Positions 1 through 8,127 of a stretch of 64,000 nucleotides of DNA are shown piece after piece. Below the pieces are notes generated by a model. The model was not told where the DNA came from. It searched no databases and was given only the letters and a program-made list of their open reading frames with translations. Position 1 is the stretch's first letter. Each line of letters opens with the position of its first letter. The position numbers were made by a program, and so were the translations under genes. The stretch is from Exiguobacterium aestuarii (GTDB lineage: Bacteria > Bacillota > Bacilli > Exiguobacteriales > Exiguobacteriaceae), in assembly GCF_020171655.1 (NCBI RefSeq), contig NZ_JAIVAC010000001.1, forward strand, positions 1,488,001-1,552,000. Direction: 5' to 3'.

Positions 1-15
1 GAAAGCGATGTTCAT
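1..15 (-). CDS. 5' end of a gene running off the left edge
   Basis: Only the first five codons (MNIAF) lie inside the window, reading toward the left edge. The call rests on a good GAGGAGA ribosome binding site at about 22-28, five to six bases before the ATG (13-15), and on an extended -10-like element further upstream. Function cannot be judged from five residues. Confidence 0.5.
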
Positions 16-50
16 TTAAATCTCTCCTCAATCTGTTAATCCACCCCGTT

Positions 51-68
51 ATTGTACCATGAATGGTA
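51..68 (-). promoter_or_regulatory. extended -10 element overlapped by a palindrome
   Basis: On the minus strand the sequence reads TGGTACAAT (extended -10, TACAAT at 51-56). The palindrome TACCAT-GA-ATGGTA (55-68) overlaps it. This arrangement could be a repressor operator for the gene that starts at 15. The -35 region is poor, so the promoter call is tentative. Confidence 0.35.
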
Positions 69-130
69 GGACAGGTTGAACTAAATCCATGTGCCTAGCT
101 TTATTCATCCCCCTTTCTCCAAAACGACAC

Positions 131-165
131 AAAAAAACATCGTGACTCTTGTCACAGCGATGTTT
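131..165 (-). terminator. hairpin with T-run, minus strand
   Basis: AAACATCG (135-142) pairs with CGATGTTT (158-165), extended by TGAC/GTCA with a small bulge. On the minus strand the stem is followed by seven T. It is the second minus-strand terminator after the hydrolase gene and would also separate that gene from the one at the left edge. Confidence 0.6.
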
Positions 166-242
166 CGGTGATTCAAAAGAATTGGAAGGGAACTCCAATT
201 GATTTATACCCGTTTTAGTTGGTTCTTATCCATCTACACAAA

Positions 243-266
243 CAAAAAGACCCCCATCAGGAGGTC
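243..266 (-). terminator. terminator of the alpha/beta hydrolase gene
   Basis: On the minus strand GACCTCC-TGAT-GGGGGTC is followed by TTTTTGTTT, six bases past the hydrolase stop codon. Confidence 0.75.
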
Positions 267-271
267 ATAAA

Positions 272-1075
272 TTATTTTACAAACTGTAAAAGTGTGTCGT
301 TAAATTTCTCACGCTCATCGAGAACTGTCCCATGCCCACTCTCTTCAAATCGTTCAATGCGGGCGTTCGGAATGCCTTGTTCCATCTGTTCTGCGAACTC
401 GAATGGGCAGATTTTATCGTGCACTCCGTGAATGATTAACGTCTCCACGTCAACCTTTGGAAGAGCGTCACGAAGGTCTTCGTCTCGGAGCGCTTTTGCA
501 GAGGCAATCGTTCCGTGACTCGAAGCCACGAGCGCAAGATGATGGAACCAATTCTGCATCGGTTTCGAATGTTCTTTTTCAAAGAAGATTTCCCCGAATC
601 CTTCGAGCATCTTCGGCCGGTCGGCTCGCGTATCTTCGATCAACGCATCGACCTCGTCCGTCGTCATCCCGTATGGATAGTCTGGACGTTGTGTGAAAAT
701 TGGTGCCGCTGCTCCCGCTAACACTAACTTTTTCAGACCGTCTTCTTTATAGTCTGCTGCATATCGCACTGCAATTGCCCCACCCATCGAGAATCCAACG
801 AGTGTAAAGTCTTTCAGGCCTAGACCGTAAACGACCATATGCACGTCGGATGCCATTGTCTCATAATCATAGCCTGTCGCCGGGGCATCAGACTTACCAT
901 ATCCCCTATAGTCAATCCCGACATAACGATAGCCTGCTTCGACAAGCGCATTCTTCTGATACTCAAACATGTTGTTGTTCGCCGGCCAACCATGTAAAAA
1001 TACAATCGGTTCCCCAGAACCGACATCTTCTACATATAAATTTGTTCCGTCATGTGCTGTAATGTATCCCATCAT
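272..1075 (-). CDS. alpha/beta hydrolase (non-heme chloroperoxidase-like)
   Basis: A 267-residue single-domain alpha/beta-hydrolase. The oxyanion-hole HGWP lies near residue 29, the nucleophile elbow GFSMGG near residue 95, an aspartate in the IIHGVHDKICP segment and the catalytic histidine in ESGHG near the C-terminus. This Ser-Asp-His set and the length fit the cofactor-free haloperoxidase/esterase group. The substrate cannot be read from sequence. There is no signal peptide, so it should act in the cytoplasm. Two adjacent ATG codons follow a GGAGGGTGA site; the second (1072) has slightly better spacing. It appears monocistronic and ends at a strong terminator. Confidence 0.85.
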   Translation of the reverse strand: MMGYITAHDGTNLYVEDVGSGEPIVFLHGWPANNNMFEYQKNALVEAGYRYVGIDYRGYGKSDAPATGYDYETMASDVHMVVYGLGLKDFTLVGFSMGGAIAVRYAADYKEDGLKKLVLAGAAAPIFTQRPDYPYGMTTDEVDALIEDTRADRPKMLEGFGEIFFEKEHSKPMQNWFHHLALVASSHGTIASAKALRDEDLRDALPKVDVETLIIHGVHDKICPFEFAEQMEQGIPNARIERFEESGHGTVLDEREKFNDTLLQFVK

Positions 1076-1150
1076 TCACCCTCCGTAGTCATTGTTAAGC
1101 GTAAACACTCACAACCTACTTGTTCCCGTTTCCGATTCCTGAAAACCTTC

Positions 1151-2263
1151 TCATGTGTCACGCCAGAGCGATTCTCCTTTTAAGTAACCCTCAATGGCTT
1201 TTGCACCTTCTCGTAACACCGCTTCCCGCCAAGACGAGTCGTCTGGATAAAACATCGCCATAAACTCGTTTTGAATCCCGTTACGCGCTTCGGGATCTTT
1301 CGTCCCTTCGAAGTACAGGCGATTCTCTAAAATGATCGTCAAAAACTCGCGAATAGAGGCTTTCGTCGACGTTCCGAACGTCCCGAACTCAAAGAGAGCA
1401 GAGACGAGTCCTTTGTCTGGATACTCCGTGTCTCGTACATAGTAGAAGTGGTTCGTCGAGTCCCCGAGTACTTCATCTGGGTCATACACTTTCACGTTGT
1501 CGAGACCGTATGCCTGTTTCAACTCGTCTTCGGTGCGACCGTCTCGCTTACTGATGACCATCGTCACTTCGTTTGTCGGGCCGAGTGCGGTATGCCAATC
1601 GAGATGAACCACTTTCTCGTAGCGCTCCAGTAGATCATGTTGAATGCCTTTCAAGAAGATGGCTGACGGTTCGTCTTCTTCTCCGCCATAGTACACACCT
1701 TTCGGGAATTGGTACTGTCCCATCCCTTTCGCTCCACTCATCGCTTTGAAGCCATCGAGCTTAATGCCAGAGCCGAGGAACGAATAAATCTGTTCACGGG
1801 CCTCATGGTAGTCGTCAATCACTCCGTCCGGTACGAAGAGATGGCGCATCAGCTCATATTCACGGTTCACGTTATACGGCACAGATTCACGGTCGATCAC
1901 ATAGTTCCGATTTAAATCAACATTATGCTCGTTGACCCGGCGGAAGTGTTTCATTCCCCACGGATTGACGGCATGGATGAGACAAAGGCCTGTCGTTTCA
2001 TGTCGCAGTTGTGGCAATTGTGTTTGAACAAATTGATGCGTCACTGCGGCACCTGCATATCCTTCAATTCCATGTTCCCCGATGGTCATGAGAAGTATAG
2101 CTTTTCGATCTCGTTTCGGTTCGCCTAAGATGATGTCGATGCTTTCGTCCCCAATCGAATGCGTCAACAGCTCCGCTTTCGGATAAAAGCGTTTCACCTC
2201 CGGCAACAAATTGATGAACTTCTCTCGCGACTCTTCATAGGATGATGAAAAATACTGGCTCAT
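1151..2263 (-). CDS. M14-family metallopeptidase-like protein (DUF2817)
   Basis: About 370 residues resembling the DUF2817 branch of zinc carboxypeptidase-like (M14) proteins. Visible features are the GEHGIEGYAG segment near residue 64, which would carry the H-x-x-E zinc ligands, a DLNRNY segment, and HLDWHTALG, which supplies a further histidine. There is no signal peptide, so a cytoplasmic peptidase or amidohydrolase is likely; the substrate is unknown. I start at the ATG at 2263 because GGAGGAG sits seven bases before it. The longer reading frame would begin inside that ribosome binding site. No obvious operon partner. Confidence 0.75.
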   Translation of the reverse strand: MSQYFSSSYEESREKFINLLPEVKRFYPKAELLTHSIGDESIDIILGEPKRDRKAILLMTIGEHGIEGYAGAAVTHQFVQTQLPQLRHETTGLCLIHAVNPWGMKHFRRVNEHNVDLNRNYVIDRESVPYNVNREYELMRHLFVPDGVIDDYHEAREQIYSFLGSGIKLDGFKAMSGAKGMGQYQFPKGVYYGGEEDEPSAIFLKGIQHDLLERYEKVVHLDWHTALGPTNEVTMVISKRDGRTEDELKQAYGLDNVKVYDPDEVLGDSTNHFYYVRDTEYPDKGLVSALFEFGTFGTSTKASIREFLTIILENRLYFEGTKDPEARNGIQNEFMAMFYPDDSSWREAVLREGAKAIEGYLKGESLWRDT

Positions 2264-2316
2264 CGCACTCTCCTCCATTCTTTTCTCTCTACTCCATTCC
2301 CATCCTGCGACAATCT

Positions 2317-2345
2317 AAAAACGCCTCCTGAAAGAGGAGACGTTT
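2317..2345 (-). terminator. terminator of the 132-aa membrane protein gene
   Basis: Minus strand AAACGTCTCCT/AGGAGGCGTTT hairpin followed by a short T-run, directly after the stop at 2350. Confidence 0.7.
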
Positions 2346-2349
2346 CGAG

Positions 2350-2748
2350 TCAAGGTGTTCGGATCCGTTTCGTATGTTGACGCCGGAATGCCATCACGTA
2401 GAAAATCGGACCAATCAAGACGGCACCGAATAACCAATAGAGACCCGCGTTCGCATACAATCCTTCAAACGAACGGAACACCCAGGCGAGGACTGTGAAC
2501 GCGACGATCAGCTCGACGGTCCACAACAATCCACGACGAACCGCTAGGAGAATCGTATTCGTTTTTTGGAAAAAGGCTGCGACGAAAGCAATCAAAAATG
2601 CTGGGAAACTCGAGAGCCACAACATGCGATTGAGTGAGGACTCGGCAAAGTATGAGTTTCCGAGAGAGACGGTGATGAGGAAGTGCACCAATATAACGAG
2701 CAAGACGACCATCCATCCGACGAACACATCACGTTCCATTTTTCTCAT
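2350..2748 (-). CDS. four-helix integral membrane protein, unknown function
   Basis: I do not recognise a family. The 132-residue product has four hydrophobic stretches (about residues 8-29, 41-61, 69-89 and 99-120) separated by short basic loops, with a positively charged C-terminal tail (RRQHTKR). The longer frame to 2886 would overlap the flavodoxin gene and its terminator. The start at 2748 is preferred because GGGAG lies nine bases upstream. It has its own downstream terminator and a terminator just upstream, so it is probably a single-gene unit. Confidence 0.6.
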   Translation of the reverse strand: MRKMERDVFVGWMVVLLVILVHFLITVSLGNSYFAESSLNRMLWLSSFPAFLIAFVAAFFQKTNTILLAVRRGLLWTVELIVAFTVLAWVFRSFEGLYANAGLYWLFGAVLIGPIFYVMAFRRQHTKRIRTP

Positions 2749-2824
2749 CACAACCAGCTCCCTTTCTAAAGAGTTGAATACTAAGTATTTACCCGCTTTT
2801 TCAGCCTTCTCTTCCGCTTCCACT

Positions 2825-2857
2825 AAAAAACGCATCCTGATTCCAGAATGCGTTTCA
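2825..2857 (-). terminator. terminator of the flavodoxin gene
   Basis: AAACGCAT/ATGCGTTT stem with minus-strand T-run (GCGTTTTTTAG), four bases after the flavodoxin stop. Confidence 0.75.
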
Positions 2858-2861
2858 CGTA

Positions 2862-3329
2862 TTATCCGACCAACTCTCGTGCCCATGCTTTCGCACGTTC
2901 GAGCTCGCCTTCTTTCAGCATCTCCGTCTTCCCATCAACCAAGAACGATTCTTTTTGAACGTTCATCGCGCCTTTTTCAATCATTTCCCCTTCGACGCGA
3001 TTGACCGCATGACCGAACCAGTCGATGATTTTACCGAGAATCGGATTCTGTTTTTCTTTGACGACACTCGTATCAAACGCAGCCGTCCGCTTCCCGCGAA
3101 GCGCATTGTCCGAGATTCCGTCTAGAAACACTTTAATGTCCTCTGTCTCATAACCCCCATGTGTTGGTGAACCGATGACGACAAGGTCGACATGCGCCAA
3201 GTCACCAAGGCCGATGTTCAACACATGTTCCATGCGTGCCTCATGCTCTTTCGAAAGTTCTTCCTGCATCGCATGGGCAATCTTTTCTGTATGACCATAC
3301 AACGAATCAAAGATAATCAAAATGTTCAT
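2862..3329 (-). CDS. flavodoxin family protein
   Basis: A 155-residue flavodoxin-fold protein. The FMN-phosphate loop reads FDSLYGHTEKIA at residues 8-19, and VIGSPTHGGYE supplies the second flavin-contacting loop. It should carry FMN and act as a small electron carrier or NAD(P)H:quinone oxidoreductase-like protein in the cytosol. The start at 3329 follows an AAAGGGGGA site; the longer frame has none. It lies 56 bases after a small membrane protein gene in the apparent sigma-factor operon and ends at a terminator, so it may be the last gene of that operon. Confidence 0.8.
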   Translation of the reverse strand: MNILIIFDSLYGHTEKIAHAMQEELSKEHEARMEHVLNIGLGDLAHVDLVVIGSPTHGGYETEDIKVFLDGISDNALRGKRTAAFDTSVVKEKQNPILGKIIDWFGHAVNRVEGEMIEKGAMNVQKESFLVDGKTEMLKEGELERAKAWARELVG

Positions 3330-3384
3330 GATGAATCCCCCTTTGCCGAACGTCTCTTTATCCCCTTCCCATTCCAACGTTCGT

Positions 3385-3825
3385 TCATGCTTCTTTTTTG
3401 TACAGTGAACTTCGCTTGAAGAGTGTCCAACTTACCATAACAATGCCGAGCACGAGCAAGATATAGCCGAAGAATGTGACAAAGTCGCGCGTATGATAGG
3501 GTGCTTCGAATCGGAATTCTGCCCGTTTCCATTCCGAGCCGTCCTCAACTGCAATGACGTCTTCAATGGGCTCCCCAACAACTTCACGGTAAGCGGTCCC
3601 AATCGGATAGCCATTTGAGGCATTCCCGTAGTAACGTCCCGTCTCATCGTTGACCGTTGTTTCCACTTCACCGATCACGTCACCGAGCGAATCCTCACCT
3701 ATTATCGTATCAAGCACTTCATATGCATTTCGGTCGAACACGACAAATGTATATGCCCAGGAAAGGGCGGATACGGGAAGCGCAATCGATATAGCGAAAA
3801 GAGTCAGGATCATGAATCGCCTCAT
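3385..3825 (-). CDS. bitopic/two-TM membrane protein, unknown
   Basis: A 146-residue protein with an N-terminal hydrophobic segment (residues 5-28), an acidic extracytoplasmic region of about 80 residues rich in Asp/Glu, and a C-terminal transmembrane segment (about 117-136) followed by basic residues. No family recognised. Its start overlaps the stop of the SIMPL gene by four bases (ATGA), so the two are translationally coupled and probably work in the envelope together. Confidence 0.6.
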   Translation of the reverse strand: MRRFMILTLFAISIALPVSALSWAYTFVVFDRNAYEVLDTIIGEDSLGDVIGEVETTVNDETGRYYGNASNGYPIGTAYREVVGEPIEDVIAVEDGSEWKRAEFRFEAPYHTRDFVTFFGYILLVLGIVMVSWTLFKRSSLYKKEA

Positions 3826-4472
3826 TTAAGACTCCAGACGAACGTCGCCGAATCACTGACATTGATGTCATCTGGTTCGATTTCGGGCATCCGCGATTCA
3901 GAATAGACGATGTCCTGGCTATAGAGAACGTTTGTAGGCGAGAATACGTGAATCTCACCCCATGTGTAATCGATCTGAAGCAAGTCCCCTAGTTCTGCAC
4001 CTGCTCCTTTCGCAAGGAGTTCCGCTCGTTTCCGCGCATTCTCCGCAGCACTCACCAATAGCTGATCTTCGATTGCATTCGGGTCTTTCATCGTGAAACG
4101 AATGGAGAGCGTCGGATTTGCCCGGGATTGACTGATTTGTTCGATGACGTCCGATAGTTTTGACGTATCGAGTGCAAATTCGAGCTTCGTCTTCTGCTTA
4201 CAGACATATCCGACAAATCGCGACCGGTAATTTTCATCTCGATCACGATAGCGCTCGTATTCCGTATCGATGGAAAAGTCACTCGTTTTAAGGTCCGTTT
4301 TGTCAAAACCTGCGCGAGAGATGGCTATTTGAAGATGTGACACCGCAGTTGCCGCCTCGGTCATCGTGTCTTCGTAACGCGGTGCTTTTGAGACGAGGTC
4401 CATGTGAATCACAATCAAATCTGGTCGAGATGAGACATTTCCTGTTCCTTTTACCGTAATCGTACGTTCCAT
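3822..4472 (-). CDS. SIMPL domain protein (DUF541)
   Basis: The 216-residue product matches the SIMPL/DUF541 fold: N-terminal ITVKGTGNVSSRPD, which is the usual opening beta strand, a central helix with AENARKRAELLAKGAG, and a terminal segment after SRMPEI. Most family members are exported, but this one shows no signal peptide, which is like the shorter cytoplasmic forms. The family function is poorly defined. I start at ATG 4472, nine bases after AGGAGG; the alternative GTG at 4481 touches the ribosome binding site. It follows the putative anti-sigma gene by 33 bases. Confidence 0.8.
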   Translation of the reverse strand: MERTITVKGTGNVSSRPDLIVIHMDLVSKAPRYEDTMTEAATAVSHLQIAISRAGFDKTDLKTSDFSIDTEYERYRDRDENYRSRFVGYVCKQKTKLEFALDTSKLSDVIEQISQSRANPTLSIRFTMKDPNAIEDQLLVSAAENARKRAELLAKGAGAELGDLLQIDYTWGEIHVFSPTNVLYSQDIVYSESRMPEIEPDDINVSDSATFVWSLK

Positions 4473-4505
4473 ATCGTTCACCCTCCTAATAATGTGAGAT
4501 GTAGA

Positions 4506-5255
4506 TTATTTTGATGCATGAAATCGTGAGATCATCCAACGTTCTATTCCATCTAAAGAATGCATATCTTGCAATGACGGATAAGCATCCCGCTCAAACA
4601 ACAGTCCATTCGGAGTATCTAAAAACAGATAACGCTCCCCGTCCGGAAAACCGTAATCCGCAATATCTTTCAGTCGAAGTGTGGCCCCGTTTTGTTCCCA
4701 GATGAATTCGTCATCATATGGAATCGGCATAAAGATGCCCTCCATCCCTTGACGTACGTGTGAGATGACGCTCGTATGCTCTGTCTGTTCCATTCCTCCG
4801 ATTGCATCGGCACGAACAATCAGTTCTTGCCCGACTTGCACATCCCCCCGATACACATCTGACACATGGATCGTGATGAGGGATTGATATTCGGTCTCCC
4901 CGTTGAAATCAATCTCTATGTGCTGGATGTTCGAGACCGTTCCTCTGATCACGACCGGACTCCACCGCGAAAAGAGTTCATCCTCTGTCATGTCCATCAA
5001 GTTTTCCTGGGAAGTACCTTGTCTTATTTCTGATTTATCGACGATATGAACCGAGTTCGCCGTCGAATCCGTGGATAAAGGCATACGTTCATTCCAAATA
5101 TTCGATGTGAAGAGCATGAATCCCGCCGCGGTGGCGAGTACCAGTCCTGCCCCCCATTTGAGTCGTTGATAAGGTCTTCGCTCTATCATCATGGATTCCT
5201 CTATAAAGCGGTCATCCACTTCCCCAAGTAGTCGAAGCAACTGTTCATTCTTCAT
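4506..5255 (-). CDS. membrane-anchored partner of ECF sigma factor (putative anti-sigma)
   Basis: The 249-residue product has about 33 cytoplasmic N-terminal residues, one transmembrane segment (about 34-51, GAGLVLATAAGFMLF) and a large extracytoplasmic domain with beta-rich stretches such as IRGTVSNIQHIEID. Its gene overlaps the sigma-factor stop by four bases, the usual arrangement for a cognate regulator. The sequence is not a recognised ZAS-type anti-sigma and has no HxxxCxxC motif, so anti-sigma activity is inferred from position and topology only. The external domain may sense an envelope signal. Confidence 0.6.
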   Translation of the reverse strand: MKNEQLLRLLGEVDDRFIEESMMIERRPYQRLKWGAGLVLATAAGFMLFTSNIWNERMPLSTDSTANSVHIVDKSEIRQGTSQENLMDMTEDELFSRWSPVVIRGTVSNIQHIEIDFNGETEYQSLITIHVSDVYRGDVQVGQELIVRADAIGGMEQTEHTSVISHVRQGMEGIFMPIPYDDEFIWEQNGATLRLKDIADYGFPDGERYLFLDTPNGLLFERDAYPSLQDMHSLDGIERWMISRFHASK

Positions 5256-5794
5256 ACGCGAATCCCTTCTGCTTCAAGCGCTCGCTGTAATGCATCACGC
5301 GTTCGCTTCAGCGTCATTTTGACATGACTCTCCCCGAGTTGATGGTTTTTCGCAATTTCTTGAATCGAGTGAAGATAAAAATAACGTTGCATGAACATCA
5401 TTCTCGTCTGTCGAGGAAGGTCTGCAAGAAATGCATTCAATAGGTCGACGATGTCTTCGTCTTTCATCGACACCGTGAGGACATGTTCTAGTTCTTCATA
5501 GACGAGCGGTACTTGTCCACCACCCCGTTTTTTCGCATGATTCTTCTTATAGCGTTGCAGCGAGAGATTCCGAACAATCTTCGTCAAATACGCCCCGAGT
5601 CGAAACGGACGTGTCGGCGGTATTGATTCCCATGCTTTCATATATAAATCATTCAGACACTCTTCCGTATCTTCATGATTTTGTAGAATGTTGTAGGAAA
5701 CACGATGACAATATCTCCCGTATTTCTTTTTCGTGGCAACAATCGCATATTCGGATCGCTCCCAGTACCAATCGATGATGACCTGGTCATCCAT
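5252..5794 (-). CDS. ECF-type RNA polymerase sigma factor
   Basis: A 180-residue sigma-70 family protein with only regions 2 and 4. Region 2 contains the DTEECLNDLYMKAWESI segment and the -10-recognising helix; region 4 (about 110-175) has the helix-turn-helix SIQEIAKNHQLGESHVKMTL. The start follows GAGGAGG. The downstream gene overlaps by four bases and encodes its likely membrane regulator. ECF factors normally autoregulate, but I could not identify a convincing -35/-10 pair in the 60 bases upstream. Its N-terminal part resembles the firmicute ECF groups that govern envelope stress. Confidence 0.85.
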   Translation of the reverse strand: MDDQVIIDWYWERSEYAIVATKKKYGRYCHRVSYNILQNHEDTEECLNDLYMKAWESIPPTRPFRLGAYLTKIVRNLSLQRYKKNHAKKRGGGQVPLVYEELEHVLTVSMKDEDIVDLLNAFLADLPRQTRMMFMQRYFYLHSIQEIAKNHQLGESHVKMTLKRTRDALQRALEAEGIRV

Positions 5795-5863
5795 CTATTT
5801 ACCCCCTCCTCTTAACCCTCTATCACTATAGATCCCAATCGACTATTCTTCGTCACAACATGC

Positions 5864-5891
5864 TAAAAAAACCTCGTCGTTGAGACGAGGA
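5864..5891 (-). terminator. terminator of the 56-aa membrane protein gene
   Basis: Minus-strand CCTCGTC-TCAAC-GACGAGG stem followed by seven T. Confidence 0.8.
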
Positions 5892-5908
5892 GTCGAAGCG
5901 CTTATTCA

Positions 5909-6079
5909 TCATTTTTTCCAAATCGATACGGCAAGTCCTCCGATATAGCCAACCATCGCCCCGCTCGCGATGCCGTATGTCAGCTGTATATCGAAGAAAA
6001 ACGAGAGGATTACACCGAGTGTTGTCCCCGCAATCAATCCAAAACAAATGATACAGTCCTTCCATTCTCGTGAATCCAT
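5909..6079 (-). CDS. small two-TM membrane protein
   Basis: A 56-residue protein with two glycine-rich hydrophobic helices (about residues 9-28 and 31-52) and a short basic end. No family recognised. The ATG at 6079 follows AAGGAGGAGCAAG, an excellent ribosome binding site, and the gene has its own strong terminator, so the small size looks genuine rather than a fragment. Confidence 0.6.
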   Translation of the reverse strand: MDSREWKDCIICFGLIAGTTLGVILSFFFDIQLTYGIASGAMVGYIGGLAVSIWKK

Positions 6080-6266
6080 CTTGCTCCTCCTTACCAATCC
6101 GTTCAATCTGACGACTTCATCTCTTCCATGCCCATCTACAACTCATTCATTCTTTATGTCAAAGCGAATTCACTACTTTTTTCTAAACAACCTTGTCGTA
6201 TATTTCCTAATATGTAGCAACAGTCGATATATCCAAAATATCCTTTATTTAGGTAAGAAACAAGAG

Positions 6267-6293
6267 AAAATGCCAAAGATCATGTCTTTGGCA
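6267..6293 (-). terminator. probable terminator of GNAT gene
   Basis: TGCCAAAGA/TCTTTGGCA hairpin six bases past the stop; the following minus-strand sequence (CATTTTCTC) is only moderately T-rich. Confidence 0.55.
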
Positions 6294-6298
6294 TCGCT

Positions 6299-6934
6299 TT
6301 ATGATTTGTCGAGTTCAGTTGAAGCAAGCTCATACTCGCGTTGACTGGGTAGCACTTCTTTTTTCTTCTTTGGAAACGTAGCGTCGAACACCTCTACCTC
6401 GGCTTCTTCCACTTCCAATCCCTCTGTAAATACGGCGACACCTTGAACCCCATCAAGCGCCCCTTCGTATAAAGGTAGTACAAGTAGTCCTTTATAATAC
6501 TGTCCGTCCGGCATCGCAATGCCGTATCGTTTTCCATCTACGAAACCATATGGTTCATAATGATATGGATACCCGAGTGTCAGGATTGCACGGTAACCAA
6601 GCGATTTCGCATGTTCGATTGAATGCGTAATGAGATGTCTGCCTACGCCTTGTCGATGATACTTCGGATCGATGAAAACTGGACCGAACGTGATGGTATC
6701 CACCGACTTCTCTCCATCCACAATTTTCGACTTCGAGTAGAAGATCCCACCGGCAAGCTCTCCATCAATCTCGATAACCCATGACAATTCTGGCAAGTAA
6801 TCTTCATGTTTTCGAAGTTGATGGATTGCATAATGCTCATGACATCCCGGGAAATATAAGTTCCAAAACGCTTCCCGCGCAATTTCTTCCACGCGACGCT
6901 CATCTTCCACTCTTTCTTTGCGAATATTCATCAT
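6299..6934 (-). CDS. GNAT family N-acetyltransferase
   Basis: A 211-residue GNAT protein. The acetyl-CoA binding motif A is clear at YHRQGVGRHLI (about residue 99), preceded by the GPVFIDP beta strand, and followed by GYRAILTLGYP and the YEPYGF segment. This is the architecture of the single-domain 'predicted N-acetyltransferase' (YhbS-like) group, with an added acidic tail of about 50 residues. The acceptor substrate is unknown. Start 6934 is an ATG after AAAGGGTGAG; a GTG nine bases upstream is less likely. It appears to be a single-gene unit. Confidence 0.8.
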   Translation of the reverse strand: MMNIRKERVEDERRVEEIAREAFWNLYFPGCHEHYAIHQLRKHEDYLPELSWVIEIDGELAGGIFYSKSKIVDGEKSVDTITFGPVFIDPKYHRQGVGRHLITHSIEHAKSLGYRAILTLGYPYHYEPYGFVDGKRYGIAMPDGQYYKGLLVLPLYEGALDGVQGVAVFTEGLEVEEAEVEVFDATFPKKKKEVLPSQREYELASTELDKS

Positions 6935-6963
6935 GTTTCTCACCCTTTCTCAATTCAGTATAC

Positions 6964-6990
6964 AAAAAAGGTCCAGCTCTCGCTGAACCT
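6964..6990 (-). terminator. terminator of dihydrouridine synthase gene
   Basis: AGGT-CCAGC / GCTG-A-ACCT hairpin with six T on the minus strand, seven bases beyond the dus stop. Confidence 0.75.
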
Positions 6991-6996
6991 CATCGT

Positions 6997-7989
6997 TTAT
7001 TCAGCAGCCAGCGCTGCCTCTTCTTCATGATATTTCTCGACGAAGGCATCAAGCAACGCTCGTACCTCGTCCGTCGATTTCGTTTCCATCAAGTTATGAC
7101 GGAGCTCGCTAGCCCCACGGAATCCTTTGACATAAATCTTGAAGAACCGGTGCAAGTTCGAGATTGAACGTGGCACGTCTTCTTGGAATTTGTCTTGAAG
7201 GTCCAGTTGCAGACGCAATAGATCGAGATGTTCTTCCATCGAGTGTTCGCGCGGCTCTTTCTCGAATGCGAACGGGTTCTTGAAAATCCCGCGACCAATC
7301 ATGACACCATCGACCCCGTACTTCTCAACGAGCTCGAGTCCCATTTGACGGTCGAGGATATCTCCGTTGATGGTGATAAGTGTATCTGGTGCAATCTCGT
7401 CACGCAACTTCACGATATCCGGGATCATCTCCCAGTGCGCGTCAACTTTACTCATCTCGTTGCGCGTGCGCAGGTGAATCGACAAGTTCGCGATGTCTTG
7501 TTTCAAGAGATGCGTCAACCAGTCGCGCCACTCGTCGAGCTTCGCGAAACCGAGACGCGTCTTGACGCTGACCGGGATGCCGCCGGCTTTCGCCGCTTGA
7601 ATGAGCTCAGCCGCGACTTCCGGACGGAGAATGAGTCCGCTCCCTTTTCCACGTTTTGCGACGTTTGGGACTGGGCAACCCATATTGATATCGAGTCCTT
7701 TATAGCCCATCTCGGCCATCCCGATACTCATCTGACGGAAATATTCCGGATTGTCTCCCCAGATGTGGGCGACCATCGGCTGCTCGTCTTCCGTGAATGT
7801 CAAACGGCCACGAAGGCTACCTTTCCCTTCAGGATGGCAATAACTGTCCGAGTTCGCAAATTCTGTGAAGAAGACGTCCGGGCGTCCCGCATGAGCGACG
7901 ACATGACGGAAGACGACATCGGTCACATCTTCCATCGGGGCAAGTATAAAGAATGGACGCGGAAGGTCGCGCCAAAAGTTTTCTTTCAT
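6997..7989 (-). CDS. dus: tRNA-dihydrouridine synthase
   Basis: FMN-dependent reduction of uridine to dihydrouridine in tRNA D-loops. The 330-residue protein opens with the diagnostic [10 protein letters not shown] flavin segment, carries the catalytic cysteine in [11 protein letters not shown] (about residue 102), the basic SVKTRLGF segment and the GDILDR and VMIGRGIF phosphate-binding motifs of the Dus TIM barrel. The remaining C-terminal 80 residues form the helical tRNA-binding domain. ATG 7989 follows AAAGGA at 12 bases; another ATG 21 bases upstream is possible. Divergent from the tmrB-like gene. Confidence 0.88.
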   Translation of the reverse strand: MKENFWRDLPRPFFILAPMEDVTDVVFRHVVAHAGRPDVFFTEFANSDSYCHPEGKGSLRGRLTFTEDEQPMVAHIWGDNPEYFRQMSIGMAEMGYKGLDINMGCPVPNVAKRGKGSGLILRPEVAAELIQAAKAGGIPVSVKTRLGFAKLDEWRDWLTHLLKQDIANLSIHLRTRNEMSKVDAHWEMIPDIVKLRDEIAPDTLITINGDILDRQMGLELVEKYGVDGVMIGRGIFKNPFAFEKEPREHSMEEHLDLLRLQLDLQDKFQEDVPRSISNLHRFFKIYVKGFRGASELRHNLMETKSTDEVRALLDAFVEKYHEEEAALAAE

Positions 7990-8127
7990 CGTAAAATCAG
8001 TTCCTTTCATCCATACAGTCCAACAAAATCACTCATCTATTCTATTATGTCTGTCGGATTGTATCAACTGTTTCACCACACCGTTCGATATAATAAAGGA
8101 ACAATGACAATGAAATGAGGAGTAGGA

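Noticed and set aside
180-200. Inverted repeat AATTGGA/TCCAATT
   Set aside because: A seven-base stem with a seven-base loop and no T-run; a good terminator lies nearby, so I did not annotate it.
2495-3004. A plus-strand frame of 169 codons across the flavodoxin and membrane protein genes
   Set aside because: It runs through two real genes and a terminator, and has no ribosome binding site.
7228-8118. A 296-codon open frame on the plus strand opposite the dihydrouridine synthase gene
   Set aside because: The antisense gene has all Dus motifs and a ribosome binding site. The plus-strand frame lacks a ribosome binding site and has no recognisable domain.
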